Of a stretch of 64,000 bases of DNA, positions 1 to 11,008 are shown in pieces. The notes beneath the pieces are model-generated. The model did not search any database. It had not been told where the DNA came from and worked only from the letters and a program-made list of their open reading frames with translations. Every line of letters begins with the position of its first letter. The first letter of the stretch is position 1. This DNA is from Drosophila miranda (Eukaryota; Arthropoda; Insecta; Diptera; Drosophilidae): contig NW_022881598.1 of the NCBI RefSeq assembly GCF_003369915.1, positions 62,001 through 126,000 on the forward strand, read 5' to 3'. The translations under genes and the position numbers were made by a program.

Positions 1-2548
1 TGGCGGCTACGCTGGGATGATCGTCGAACGCAGCAATCGGCGCTTCTTTACGAAGGCGGCTTGTCGTGATTACGTCTTGATCATCGGGAACCTCTGTAAT
101 TGCATAGAATGGCAGGAAATTTGGCAATGTAGAAATTGTTGAAAGTTGAATTTCATTTAGCGTGGATATGTAGGTTTTTAATATATGGAAAAGTTCGCGC
201 TGCAGTTCCTGATTCTCCGATCGCAGTTTTTTCCACTTGCACCTGGCACTCGAGCAGCTGCTTCCTGCATTGCTGCTCTAAGTTTTGGTACTCCAGCGTT
301 GTGGGTCGAAAATCGTCACGAGGTATTTTCAAAAGCGGCTAAAGCTGCACGCTTATTCTCCGAGCTATCAATGCTTTCTGATACTATCCAACCAAGTTTA
401 GTCTCCTGCAATGTTGGCAATTGGGCTGATAGTCGAATCTGTCCGACGCACTTTAAATCGAAGAACAAACCAGAACCTATCAACAGATCGATACGTTGGG
501 GCTTGGAGAAATTAGGATCAGCTAGTTTTAGATTATTCGGCATTGGCCAATCCTTTGCGTCTACGCCGAAGTTAGGCTACATTTCCGTAATTGAGTTGGT
601 GACAATTGCAGCGAAGGAAGCTCGATAGCTTGCGTCCTGGGATTGTACAACTATATGTACAGACTTGCTCGAAGGTAGAATGGAATCTCCGATTCCAGAG
701 ATGTGAACATAAGACGAGCGATGATCCAACTGCAACCGATCAGCAAGTCTAGATGTTACAAAATTTACCTGTGATGCAGAATCCAAAATGGCACGACATG
801 GGATAAGTGCTCCATAACGATCTGTTACATGGACGAGGGCAGTAGGTAGCAACACGTTCTGGCTAGGCTGAGATTTCTGGATCGAGGGGGGAGGGCTAGA
901 ACACCCGCTTGCTAGAAGCACAGTCGCGGCCTCTTGCTGGATCGATTCCTCGGCTGGTGAAGAGGAAGATGAAGCACCAGTTCCCGATGGAATGTGGAGT
1001 AGCGTGTGATGTTTGGCCTGGCAATGCCTGCACAGTCCTGACCTGCACCTCTTCAATTCATGGCCTTTGTTGAGGCAGTTCAAACACAAGCGGCTCTTCT
1101 TTGCTTCTTTGTATCGTTCAAACGCAGAGAGATTCAGGAATGCCTGACATCTAGATATGTAATGCTCGGAGGAATTGCAATGGTTACATATGGGGTTAGG
1201 ATGGTCGTTACTGGAGGTGATAAGGGTGACAGGTTTGTCTTCTCCCACCTGTTGACTAGGACTTGTTGCCATGGCTGATCCCAAATTCTCCAGCATCCGA
1301 CATCTCGCTTCCAAAAATGAGGCCATGCTTGACCACCGAGGCAATCCTGACGTCGGCAAGTTCTCTTCCCATTTCTCCATTGTTTTGTGGTCCAGTTTCG
1401 TGCCTATGATGAAGATCAGCAACCCATCCGAAATCTCCTGCGGGGTCGCCAAGGTCTGAAGTGCACGCAAGTGCGAATTGATTTTGTCGCTGAGCGCGCG
1501 CAAGCGGATAGCTGAGCCCTTCTCCACCCTTGCAGCCCGAAAATAGCCTTGACGTGTGCCTGAAAATGTAACAGTTTATTATCGAATCGCAACATTAGCA
1601 AATTCAACGCCTTGTCGTAATTCTCCTCAGAAAGTTCCAAGGAACGAATCGTATCCAGCGCAGCACCATCTAGACATCCATGAAGATATTGGAATTTTTC
1701 GATGATTGGTATACGATGGTCTTTGTGCACCATTGTCGAGAACATCGAGTGGAATTCGGGCCAATCCATGTAGTTCCCCCCGAATCGCGGAAGCTGCAAC
1801 TCGGGCATTCGAGAACGGCCTATACTATTATAGGCGAACAACGACGAATTCCCCTCGAGAGTATGCCGAGCCGTTGAATTGGCAACATTTACCATGCGAG
1901 CAGCCATCAACTCCCGCGACAGCCTGGACCTAACCTTGACATAAACATTCGAAAAGTCCAGCCGGGCATCATGGGCTAACTACAGGAAATCCAGCCTTTC
2001 AAGGCTCGTTTGAGCGGCATCGAAATCCGCATTCATTCGCTCGATCTGCTCTAAGCGAGCTTGAAGTTCTGCCTCATCTAACTCGGCAAGCTCTTCCTTG
2101 GTGAGAAAGCGATCCATGTGCTTGTAGAAATCTACATCACTCGGCATTGCTGCGCTCGCGACATTGGTAGGCTCAGGTGCTGCCATGTTGAGGTTTTAAA
2201 AGAGTCACTCAGCACGACCGAAAAAGACACCCTGTATACGTATAAACGTGGGAACCGAAAGCAAAGGGATTACAGCTAATGCCTTTAGCTGTGCGAGCTG
2301 TCCGATTCCGCTTTGTACTCCGCTTGTGTGTATTAGTGAGTTCGCTGCACTGCCTACCGCACTGCACTGACCGAATTGTCGCGACAGAGAAATTAATAGC
2401 CAGCAATGCGTGTATGTAGGTGTATGTAAGTGTGTTTTAGCACCGAATTGTGCTTAACCGCCGAACATTTGCGAGGGCTAACGAATGTCGATCGCGAATG
2501 ATTATTAATTGACACTGCAACTCAGAGCAGCAGAGCAAAAGAAACGAG
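1..2548 (-). mobile_element. BEL/Pao retrotransposon BEL-A, internal part, copy 1 (no LTR in window)
   Basis: This stretch matches 31366-33955 and 10840-14530 over most of its length. It reads on the minus strand from a gag start near 2186 through a zinc-knuckle region and aspartyl protease to a short integrase remnant at 1-125. Reverse transcriptase, RNase H and the integrase core are absent, so the element is a deletion derivative. The left end runs off the window. The right end stops near 2548, where an INE-1 element begins, so no 5' LTR or primer site remains. The empty site of the INE-1 found at 11009 in the sister copy is visible at about 173-182. Confidence 0.85.
4..2186 (-). pseudogene. 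gag-protease pseudogene of BEL-A copy 1
   Basis: The start is the ATG whose complement is at 2184-2186, beginning MAAPEPTNVA, the same start as at 33591. The reading frame is broken soon after by a CAG to TAG change at about 1980 and by further indels near 1530 and 320. Visible parts are a BEL-type gag (2186-1300), cysteine-rich knuckles with CNHC, CLNC and CRHC cores (about 1230-1010) ending in HHTLLH, and a retroviral-like aspartyl protease with ILDSAS as active-site motif (about 800). A TAG codon then ends the frame at 577. The last part, FYAITE near 90-110, is homologous to the integrase tail seen on the plus strand at 45750, showing an internal deletion that fused gag-protease to integrase. 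It is not expected to make a complete protein. Confidence 0.8.
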
Positions 2549-2930
2549 GGGGAACGTTGTGAGTTGCTACGGACACCGCAACTCTACAGTTATACCCGAT
2601 ACTAAGTCAGTATGGCTCTCCTCCGGCAGATGCCGCTAATATTAAACGACACGACATAGAGTGCGTGCGAGAGAGACAGAAAATCAGTCTGAGCGTGACG
2701 TCACGCGCTGCGTAGCCACTGAAAATTGATTTGTTTCCTTTGGCTATAAAAATTATCTGATCTGATCCAGATTCAGCAATCAGATAGATATGGTCGTTAT
2801 CTATGATTCTGCGTTTTTAGTTTTCTCGAATCTGCAATATTGTGCATGCAACAGACTTTCGTCCTTTGTGTTGGCGGAAGGGGGTGGGGCGAAATTTTGA
2901 GAAATACGTTTTAGAGTGAGATCTATCAAA
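2549..2930 (+). mobile_element. INE-1/DINE-1-like Helitron-type element, left part
   Basis: It begins with ACGAGGGGGAACG and matches 33956-34340, part of the full-length copy at 33956-35078. The TATACCCGATACT and GACGTCACG stretches and the GAGAGAGACAG tract (about 2669) recur in every copy in the window. It is cut at about 2930 by the LOA-type LINE; the right end of the same element resumes at about 8301. The family assignment rests on the CCGATACT, AAGAATATATATACTTTATGG and (TCTGTCCG)n signature typical of Drosophila INE-1. Confidence 0.8.
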
Positions 2931-3911
2931 AGCCGGCTGCAAGGTAAAGTAGACATCTCCCAGGAGGAGAAGGTCAAGCTAGCCTGGGCCGAGCAGCGAG
3001 TAGAGGAGGGCCGACTACATTACGCCCAGATGCCACAGATGAGGGCGTCGAATGGCGAATATGCCAATAAGGTGGAGGAGATGATGGCCACCAAGAGGCA
3101 ACGCTCGACTGAGAGTGCCATTAAAGACACTCCGGCGAGCAAGCGGCAACGCGGGCCCAAGAGTGCAGCCCCTCCACCGAAAGTGGCCAAGAAGCCATCG
3201 AAATCGAACGCGAAGGTCAGCGATGTGACCAAACGATATTTGATCGTGGCACTCATCGACCGGAGCGAGGAAAACGGCAAGATGTCAGCGGCATCTCGTC
3301 GACGCACTGTTTGCACACATGGAAGAAGACCCCGCGGCCCCTATGCCCACGTTCGATGGTTCTGGGTGGCTAAATGGGGTTAAGATCCTAAAGTGCAACG
3401 ACGATCCAACCCTAAGGTGGCTGACGCGTACGGTCTGCCAACTGGAGGCGATGTGGGAGGGGGCCAAGCTGGAGGTTGTGGACCGGGAGCTTATCCCGTC
3501 CAAGCCTAAGGCGAAGGTACTCTTCCCATCACAATCCAGGGAGACCGAGCGCTGAAGCTCCTTCAGCGGCAAAACGCGGACGTGCCAACGACCGATGGGA
3601 GGATCCTACACATTGGTAGCCCTCTACCCAACGAGGGGGGCCAATGTGTGATCCTCCAAATAAACAAGGAGGCAGAGGATCTGCTGTGTCCCAAGTTCGG
3701 GAAGATGGCGTGGGGCATGGGTAGCGTCTACCTGCGCCTCAAAAAGCGCCACCCTGAGGACAAGGACGCGCATACCCTGCAGGTAGGCGAGGTGGAAAAG
3801 GACTTAGGTCTCGAGTCCATCGTGGAGGCCGCCCAGGGTCTTGCGCTTGAGGACGAAGACGAGAAAGACGGTGACCTGACGTTAGTAGTCAACCCGTCGG
3901 ATGCAAGTTAG
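2931..3911 (+). pseudogene. ORF1 (nucleic-acid-binding protein) of LOA-type LINE
   Basis: Three consecutive frames are needed: about 2916-3300, 3319-3555 and 3556-3911. The first part is rich in Lys/Arg (KRQR, KKPSKS), as expected for an RNA-binding ORF1. The middle and last parts resemble DUF4780, a domain found in LOA-type ORF1 proteins, with tryptophans in GSGWLNG and MAWGMGS and an acidic tail ending LVVNPSDAS. The stop TAG at 3909-3911 overlaps the ATG of ORF2. At least two frameshifts make it non-functional as written. The true N-terminus is missing at the junction with INE-1. Confidence 0.65.
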
Positions 3912-4089
3912 CCAGCCACCCATGCTGAGTGTGCTGCAGCTAAACTTGCATAAAAGCAAGGTAGCGTCGGCGGAGCTCCTCATCGCCATGGAGCAAGGGC
4001 TCGCCGACATAGCTCTAGTCCGGAGCCCTGGATTGCGACAGGCAATTCAGTGGCCGGACTAAATCCCAACCTGTTCTACGCAACATCGG

Positions 4090-4888
4090 TTTTTTTTTTT
4101 TTGTTTTTTTTAATTTTATTTTATTAGAAATCAGCTTTACTTATACTATGATCTAATATTAGTGATATTTACATTGGCTTACTACATATTATAAGAGTTT
4201 AATGATTAGGTTTATATATACATTTTAATGATGTGTTATTCAGCAAATTTTTTTATTTTTTATGTTCAATGGGTGGAGACGTTTGAGTCTGCGTGGGATT
4301 TGGGGGTGCAGTAATCCTCTAGCTGTTTCATTTGGATGGTTAATGAGCCTATCGTTGTATCGACTGCTATGATGGTTTATTTGATCTCCAATTTTTGGGA
4401 TGAGGAGATCTCTTTCCAGCATTGTGGTCCGAACAAACCACGGGGCACCTGTCATCGCCCTTAGAGCCTTCGCTTGCATGACTCTGATTTTATTCAGATG
4501 CGTCTTCGCTGCACATCCCCAGACTTGAATGGCATATGTCCATATAGGGATTATAGTTGCCTTGTACAATATGACTTTATTGCGTAGGGGAAGCTTACTT
4601 TTTGAGTTCATGAGCCAGTGCAACTTTTTGAGTTTGTTTTGACATTTGATGACTGTAGCTCTGATATGCGGTCCCCAAGTTAGGCTTTTATCGAAGTGGA
4701 CACCGAGGTAGCAGTGACTGCTCTTGCGCGGAATTATATTTCCGTTGAAGGTTAGGTCTGGTGGGTGCTTGCTTCTTAAAGTAAAATTTACGTTAACTGA
4801 CTTTGTTTCGTTAATTGTGATGTTCCATTTTTTTGCCCATTTTTCCACGGATTCGAGGTAGATTTGAAGTTGTTCAGCAACGGCTCTG
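4090..4888 (-). mobile_element. 5'-truncated jockey-like LINE nested in the LOA element
   Basis: A 799-bp insertion in the minus orientation. The plus-strand T run at 4090-4118 is its poly(A) tail. Upstream, on the minus strand, lie about 120 bp of 3' UTR and an open frame ending at 4240. It is truncated within RT, as is usual for LINE insertions. It interrupts the endonuclease domain of the host LINE, so it is younger than that copy. Confidence 0.88.
4240..4887 (-). pseudogene. C-terminal RT fragment of jockey-like LINE ORF2
   Basis: An open frame of about 215 codons without a native start; it enters from the truncated 5' end at 4888. The sequence has the jockey-clade post-RT region: KWNITINETK, then HCYLGVHFDKSLTWGPHI, then YKATIIPIWTYAIQVWGCA, then ALRAMTGAPWFVR. 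These match the thumb and connection region after the YADD motif in jockey-like elements; the catalytic palm itself is missing. The frame is undamaged to its stop near 4240, consistent with recent insertion. It is not an active enzyme. Confidence 0.8.
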
Positions 4889-7800
4889 TACGCAACATCG
4901 GAAAGCAGGAACAGAACCTTCGTACTCGTACGAAAGGGAATCCATTCTTACCTTATGTCTCATTACAGCACGGATGACCTGACGGTTGTGATGCTGGAAA
5001 GCGAGGAAAAGCGCCTTCTGGTGGCTTCCTGCTACATGGCTCACGACAGACCCGCACCACCCGACGAACTCAGGAGCCTGGTGACAGAAGCCGGCACCAA
5101 AAACTATCAACTCGTCATCGGGACGGATGCCAATGCCCACCACAATGTGTGGGGAAGCACCGACATCAATGATAGAGGTGAGTCACTCTTAGACTTTATA
5201 CTTTATACTAATCTATATATAGCAAACGTCGGGAGGAGCACACCTTCGTAGGTCCGACTTCATCCAACGTGCTAGACCTAACACTAGCAACGCTATCTAG
5301 CTGGAGGGTCCTTGAAAGACCCTCCTTCTCAGATCACAAGTACATTCAGTTTAAGTGCGACTTCAAACATTCTTCGAAGGTAATAGTCTATAGAAACCCC
5401 CGGAATACAAACTGGGAAAAGTTTAAAAAGACAGTTACTTCGAAGCTCGCGAGTCTGGGCACAGTGAAATCCGCGGAGGACATAGAGAAGTCTCTAGAGA
5501 CCCTATCCAACGCGTTGCTGGACGCCTACCACACATCGTGCAAACCCTCGAGGACGAAGAAGAGGTCCAAGCCACTCTGGTGGAGCCGGATCTCTCTCTT
5601 CAAAGGGACAACCTCAAGGAATTCTTTAAGATCGCCAACAAGCGAACGAAGGGATCGTCTATGAGGAATACAGACTCCTACTCAGGAGCTACAAGAAGGA
5701 AATACGTAAAGCACAACGGAACTCGTGGAGGACCTTCTGCTCCAACATCGAGAAAGTACCAGAAACCTCACGGCTACGGAAGCTGCTCTCTAAGCAGCCT
5801 ACCATACAAAGCCAATTAAAGCTAGATGACGGACAGTGGACAGAGGGCAGTGACGAAGCCCTAACAGCACTAATGGAGGAACATTTCCCTGGTTGCACCG
5901 AGGTCGCTGATGCCAAAGAGCACCAGGACCTAGCAACCGAGAACAACACCCCCAACAGATTTGTTAACCACCAAGCGAATCCACTGGGCAATAGACTCCT
6001 TTGCGGGCACAAAAGCACCAGGACTTGACGGGATATTCCCAGCCATGATGCAGGTGACCAAAGAGGCGATTACCCCATGGCTCTCCGCAATATTCACAGC
6101 TTGTATAAGTACTGGCTATATCCCTATCCAATGGAGAACCTCGAGAGTTGTCTTCCTCCCAAAGGCAGGAAAGTGCAGCCATGCGAGTCCCAAGGACTAT
6201 AGACCGATAAGCCTTACCTCCTTTATATTAAAAACGCTAGAAAAGCTGCTGGACTTACACATCAGGAATGAGGTAGGGGGACTGATGTCAACCAACCAGC
6301 ATGCCTATACTAAAGGGAAATCGGTGGAGACCGCACTACATTCGGTAGTAGCTACCATTGAGAAAGCCCTTCACAATAAAAAGTATGCACTGGAGTATTC
6401 GTGGACATCTCCGGAGCATTCAACAACGTGGATACGGAAGCAATAACAAATTGCCTGGTAGCAACTAATACACACCCAGCAATCAACCTGTGGATAAGGA
6501 ACCTCCTAGGCTGCAGACGGGTGCAATCAGAGTGGGGCACCGCTTCCATGGTGAAAGAGGCACACATGCCTCCACACCCCAGGGTGGAGTCCTGTCGCCC
6601 CTCCTGTGGAATCTGGTGGTCGACGACCTCATCAAGAGATACGAAAGAAGGCCCCAATAATAACAGCTTATGCGGACGACATAAGCATACTTATTACGGG
6701 TGTTTGCCCATCGACCCTCAGCTCACTAATGCAACGAACACTCAGGAGATACGCGAGTGGCGGAAGAAGTAGGACTCAGTATCAACGCGGACAAGACGGA
6801 CCTCATCCTCTTTACCAAGAGGTACAAGGTACCGATATGGACCCCCCCGAAGATCAATCAAACTAGGCTAACCCCAAAAACACAAGTCAAATACCTGGGC
6901 ACAGTACTGGATAGTAAACTGGCATGGAAACCCAATGTATTGGAAAGGGTGAAGAAGGCACCATTGCGCTTTATGCATCCAAGAAGATGCTCAGCAGCAC
7001 ATGGGCCTATCTCCGGCTCTGATGCATTGGATTTACATCTCGGTGGTGCGACCAACTCTGCTGTATGGAGTCTTAGTGTGGTGGCAAGCTACTGGAAAGA
7101 AAACGTATCATAAGCTTATGGAAAGGACTCAGCGACAGGCTTTGCTCTGTATTACAGGGCGCTGAGGTCAACCCCAACAAAAGCACTCGAAACCCTACTT
7201 GGAATCGAACCGCTAGACATCCACGCCCGTCTGACTGCAGGAAAGGCAGCACAACGCCTCATCGCTTCAGGAAATATGTCGCCACAAGAATACGGGCATA
7301 GTTCAATTGGAAGGGAAATGAAACAGATCAACTGATTTACATGACCCCCCAAACATGCCTCGACGTAAAAAAACAACTGCATCCTTGGACCTGAAGACTG
7401 GAAAATCGGAAGAGACCAAACGGAGCACCTCAATATATATACGGACGCTCCAAGATGGACGGAGGAGTAGGAGCGGGCCTATACTGTACAGACCCTGAGA
7501 TAAGGCTGTCATATAAGCTACCGGACCATTGTAGCATATTCCAGGCAGAGTTTTTGCCATCAGGAAAGCAGCAGAAGTCGCTCTTCTCACTGAAAGAGCA
7601 CACGATGCGGTCAACCTATTCGTCGACAGCCAAGCGGCGATAAGATCCATGCAGTCGTCCGCAGTCAGTTCCAGAAATGTCTTGGCGAGCAGGGAGCACT
7701 AGATACCCTAAGCACGACAAAGTCAGTGCGGATCTACTGGATTCCCAGCCACCAGGCATCGAAGGGAACGAGACGGCGGACGTACTAGCTAAGAAGGCGT

Positions 7801-8300
7801 CGGCTGGCGAATACGAGAACCGAGAACTTGCCTGTCTCCCTCAGAACGCTGCAAAGCGATCTAGAAAAGCAGGCCGGATCACAAACCGAATGTAGGTGGA
7901 GGAGTACCACCGCCTGCAGAACCTCGAAAATCATGTGCAAGGAACTCAATGACAAACTCAGCCACTACCTGCTGCACCTACCACGGAAGGACTGCAGATT
8001 ATTAGTGGTAATATAAACGGACACTGCCTGGCTGCGGCGCATGCGACAAAGCTAGGAATCACAATCAGAGACAGTTGTAGGAAATGTGACGAACCTGGGG
8101 CAACCGAAACCCTAGAACATCTCATCTGCAACTGTTCCTGCTCTCTTAAGGGCAAGGAGGAGATACCTGGGCGCCCCAGTGCTGCATCACTGGAAGATGC
8201 CTCCAAGAGGACGCCACAGCAACTACTGGCCTATGCGAAAAATACCTCGATCCTCGAGGACTTCAAAACCCACTAACACACTGCCGCGACGGTTCATACA

Positions 8301-8436
8301 TTGATGCTGATTCAAGAATATATATACTTTATGGGTCGAAAACGATTCCTTCTGGACGTTACACACATCCATTTTCACCACAAATCTAATATACCCCAAT
8401 ACTCATTTTGAGTATCGGTATAATTACGTTATATTT
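8301..8436 (+). mobile_element. INE-1/DINE-1-like element, right end (continuation of 2549-2930)
   Basis: It resumes at TTGATGCTGAT and contains AAGAATATATATACTTTATGG and CCCCAATACTCATTTTGAG, ending near GGTATAAT. It matches 34963-35078. The part between, including the TCTG/TCCG tract, is missing here. Confidence 0.85.
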
Positions 8437-8980
8437 TTAAACTTTCAGCTTTTTCAATGTTTTGCGGTCTACACAATTACTGCTAAGAACTTTTAACTAA
8501 ACTCTTAAGTCATTCCTTCTTTGAATGTAGATAAGTTAAGCGAAAATCTACTTTCCCCTCCCAATTCGCGGGTAAACGAACGCAAGTCCGGCCCGCAGTT
8601 TACAGCATTTTCATTGTTATCCATCTCTCTAGCCTTACCTTACCCTCTATATGTATCCTATTATATATCTCTCTATTCACTTCACCCCCGCCACACATAC
8701 TGTTAAGTAAAACGAAATGTTTTTTCATTGATTGTGGCACATCAAACTACATAAGCGCATGTGTTTTAGAACGGAATTTTCTTTTAATAAACAAATACGA
8801 GTATGCAACAATTACAATTAACGAAGGGCCCACATTTATTTAGCCATAATCCATTCGAAATGTACATACATTTCTCAGATGTGTTTTGTACAATCCCCCG
8901 CCCCATTGAAATTGAAATACATTTAACTAAAGAATTTAATCTGCATTTTTGTTATTTCGATTGTTAGTGTTTAATTACTA
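8437..8980. other. Non-coding spacer shared with 35079-35635
   Basis: Both copies are colinear and about 95% alike by eye, differing mainly by single-base length changes in A and T runs. I see no convincing reading frame or RNA gene. It lies directly 5' of the gene X fragment and may be its upstream or intronic sequence. Confidence 0.5.
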
Positions 8981-8984
8981 ACCA

Positions 8985-9553
8985 TACAGAATATACTCGT
9001 AGGTGTGCCAGTTCATACACAGGACGTGAGCCCACGCTGTTTTCTCCGCCTTTCCCGTCCGCTTGCCGTCGGTACCTCCTCCGCCGATGATTCCGCCGTA
9101 GCTCCTCGCGCTCTCGGAGGTCCAAGGATGTGCTCTTGGTTGGACTGTGGCAGCCACTGGTTGTCCTGCTGCGGGTCATAGCCATTTTCGATTCACGCCC
9201 ACGGGAAATAATGTCAGCAACCCTCCCATTCATACGCCGCCGAATCAAACGCTGGATCAGCTTCGAGCCGCGTAAGTTAATCAGTATACATATGTAATTG
9301 TCGATAATTTTAAAATATATCTTCCTTCACAGAGAACTTACGAGTATATACCCTACGCTTTGCCAAATCGAGCCGTACTCGATTTCCCCCTACCAGATGG
9401 AGTCCTATCCAAGCATTATTCGAGACAGACCGAGGCCCATCCCAGCAGGACACAAGCGCACCCCTTGCAAGATCCGAACCCAACAAGCCATCGTCATCCT
9501 TCGATCTGGCCATCGATAACAAGGACTTTGACTATGGAACCAAGGAGGAGTAG
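8985..9553 (+). pseudogene. Gene X fragment, copy 1: two exons, unidentified product
   Basis: A plausible intron is at 9272-9332 (GTAAGT...TTCACAG, 61 nt, typical of Drosophila). Exon 2 ends with a frame reading FDLAIDNKDFDYG and TAG at 9551. A polyadenylation signal AATAAA follows at 9663-9668. The exon 1 frame reads NPPIHTPPNQ before the donor. Copy 2 (35640-36216) has two extra bases just before the donor, so the exon 1 to exon 2 phase differs between copies and at least one is frameshifted. I do not recognise the protein. A diverged inverted copy lies at 14934-16150. Confidence 0.4.
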
Positions 9554-9687
9554 ATAGATATAGTTGTTGTTAGGTTTAAGGATATATGTATATATATATT
9601 TAGATAGTATATGCAAATGTTTTCCACTTATATATTTATTTATACTAAGCTAAGTTTCGATGAATAAAATTATTGAAAAATCATCCT

Positions 9688-10353
9688 TGTATGGGGGAGA
9701 AAACTAAATATTTTTGATGGGGGAAAGTGTCCTTGATCCTTGATAAGCACTCCATTAAATCAGGGACATTTTTCCGATCACAGGAAGCAGTCGCACGCCT
9801 ATATCGGCCCACAAATAGCCTAGAAAACTAAATGTGTAATGTTGGGGTTGCTGGAGTCCTTACCGAAGGATCAAGGAGATTTGTTTAATCCCGGCGGGCA
9901 ATGGCACGCAAATATCTATAGCAAATATCCTTGACCCTTGGTCCTTGATACGGAATGCATTAGATTAAGGAAGCAATTCCGGCTACGGCTACGGCTAATG
10001 GTCAAGGATATTTGCTCCATACATATATATCTTGTTTTCTCGCTTATCTGTGAGCCGATCTAGGCGTGCCACGGCCCTCCGGGATCAGAAAAATCTTCTT
10101 GATCCTTCGGTAAGGACTCCAGCAACCCCAACATTACACATTTTCTAGGCTATTTGTGGGCCGATATAGGCGTGCGACGGCTTCCTTTGATCGGAAAAAA
10201 GTCCCTGATTCAATGGAGTCCTTATCAAGGATCAAGGACATTTTGCCCAATAAAAAATATTTATTTTTCTCCGCTATTTGTGAACCAATGTGGGCGTTCC
10301 ACGTTGTTTTGTAATCTGGATAGTTTCCCCGGTAGAGGATACAGCAAGGATTG
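9688..10353. repeat. Foldback-like palindromic element, copy 1 (short loop)
   Basis: The left arm (about 9688-9905) is the inverted complement of the right arm (about 10085-10290): GTCCTTGATCCTTGATAAG on the left pairs with the reverse on the right, and GCCTATATCGGCCCACAAAT pairs with ATTTGTGGGCCGATATAGGC. Arms consist of repeated modules containing ATTTGTG, GCCGAT, TAGGCGTGC and CAAGGATCAAGGA. It has no coding capacity. Copy 2 is at 36349-37662 with a much longer centre. Confidence 0.8.
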
Positions 10354-10725
10354 TGTGGAGATAATGTTTTTTATCCCCAATCGGCCGACTAATTATTTCG
10401 AATTAAATAAAACTCGGCGCAGAAATAAAATTACGATATGTTCTTTAATGCGTGACATCCAAATTGCAAGTGTGGGGTGTCTGCCCTTTACATTTACGCT
10501 CCGATCGCTAAGCGCAGCTTCGCTCGGCCGACGTCGGTAGGCAGACGCAAAGCGGAGATAGAGAAGAGCGAGCTGGCAGAGAGCGTTTAGCAGGGCAAGC
10601 AAGCGCAAAGCTTTAACAAGCAAATAAGTGACATAGACATAAGTAACAAACAAAATAAGCGGCTGAGGGCCAAGAATTAGGTGCTATTTGGCAAGCAGCT
10701 AATCGGCTGGGTTCTGCTCCGAACA
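10354..10725 (-). repeat. BEL-A 3' LTR
   Basis: In element orientation it starts TGTTCGGAGCAGAACCC and ends ATAACATTATCTCCACA-like, with TG...CA termini. It is bordered internally by the polypurine tract AACGGGGGGTGAA (minus strand). Other copies: 14562-14933, 30917-31288, 46193-46563 and 60600-60971. Confidence 0.95.
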
Positions 10726-10740
10726 TTCACCCCCCGTTGG
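10726..10740 (-). other. Polypurine tract of BEL-A
   Basis: Minus strand CCAACGGGGGGTGAA directly precedes the 3' LTR, the place and composition expected for plus-strand priming. The same tract precedes the LTRs at 31288, 46193 and 60600. Confidence 0.85.
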
Positions 10741-11008
10741 AAGGCAAAGGCTTTCAACAGATCCATCCTGAAGGGGCAGAACCGCTATTTTTCTAACGGC
10801 CCTCTTGAAGATGCTTGCTTGGGCGCAGCTGGCGGATACGCTGGGATGATCGTCGAACGCAGCAATCGGCGCTTCTTTACGAAGGCGGCTTGTCGTTATT
10901 ACGTCTTGATCATCGGGAACCTCTGTAATTGCATAGAATGGCAGGAAATTTGGCAATGTAGAAACTGTTGAAAGTTGAATTTCATTTGGCGTGGATATGT
11001 AGGTTTTT

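Larger units (their letters stand above)
4077..4901. repeat. 13-bp target-site duplication flanking the jockey-like insertion
   Basis: TACGCAACATCGG is present at 4077-4089 and again at 4889-4901, immediately outside the inserted segment. An exact direct repeat of this length bordering a poly(A) tail is the hallmark of target-primed reverse transcription. Confidence 0.92.
3900..8276 (+). pseudogene. ORF2 (endonuclease-RT-RNase H) of LOA-type LINE
   Basis: It starts at ATG 3900 inside the ORF1 stop. An APE-type endonuclease start (LQLNLHKSK) is followed at 4090 by a nested jockey-like insertion and resumes at 4902; GTDANAHHN near 5120 and SDHKYI near 5330 are endonuclease motifs. RT motifs are GAPGLDG-like (near 6017), YRPISLTS (about 6200), GAFNNVD (about 6410) and the catalytic YADD at 6669-6680. 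A degenerate RNase H lies near 7430-7800. A C-terminal CX2C...HX4C segment sits near 8090-8135, and the last stop is TAA at 8274. Frameshifts occur near 5250, 5600, 5960, 6440, 6760 and 7110. Confidence 0.7.
2931..8300 (+). mobile_element. LOA-type non-LTR retrotransposon (TRIM/Bilbo-like), degenerate
   Basis: A two-ORF LINE on the plus strand: ORF1 at 2931-3911, ORF2 at 3900-8276 with endonuclease, RT, RNase H and a C-terminal zinc-binding segment. The ORF2 start overlaps the ORF1 stop. An RNase H domain together with an ORF1 of the DUF4780 kind points to the LOA clade; TRIM and Bilbo are the obscura-group members, but I cannot tell which. It replaces about 620 bp of the INE-1 in which it lies (compare 34340-34963), so the insertion came with a target deletion or was followed by one. 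It is about 4.6 kb without the nested jockey-like element, and frameshifts are frequent. Confidence 0.7.

Noticed and set aside
1060..1459. Plus-strand frames of 60-75 codons across BEL-A gag
   Set aside because: Shadows of the minus-strand gag, repeated identically at 13044 and 32431.
8521..8706. 61-codon frame in the spacer before gene X
   Set aside because: Low-complexity, pyrimidine-rich and not kept in the sister copy at 35165.
10393..10653. Open frames of 60-128 codons inside BEL-A LTRs on both strands
   Set aside because: LTRs are non-coding; the same frames recur in all LTR copies because the sequence is repeated.
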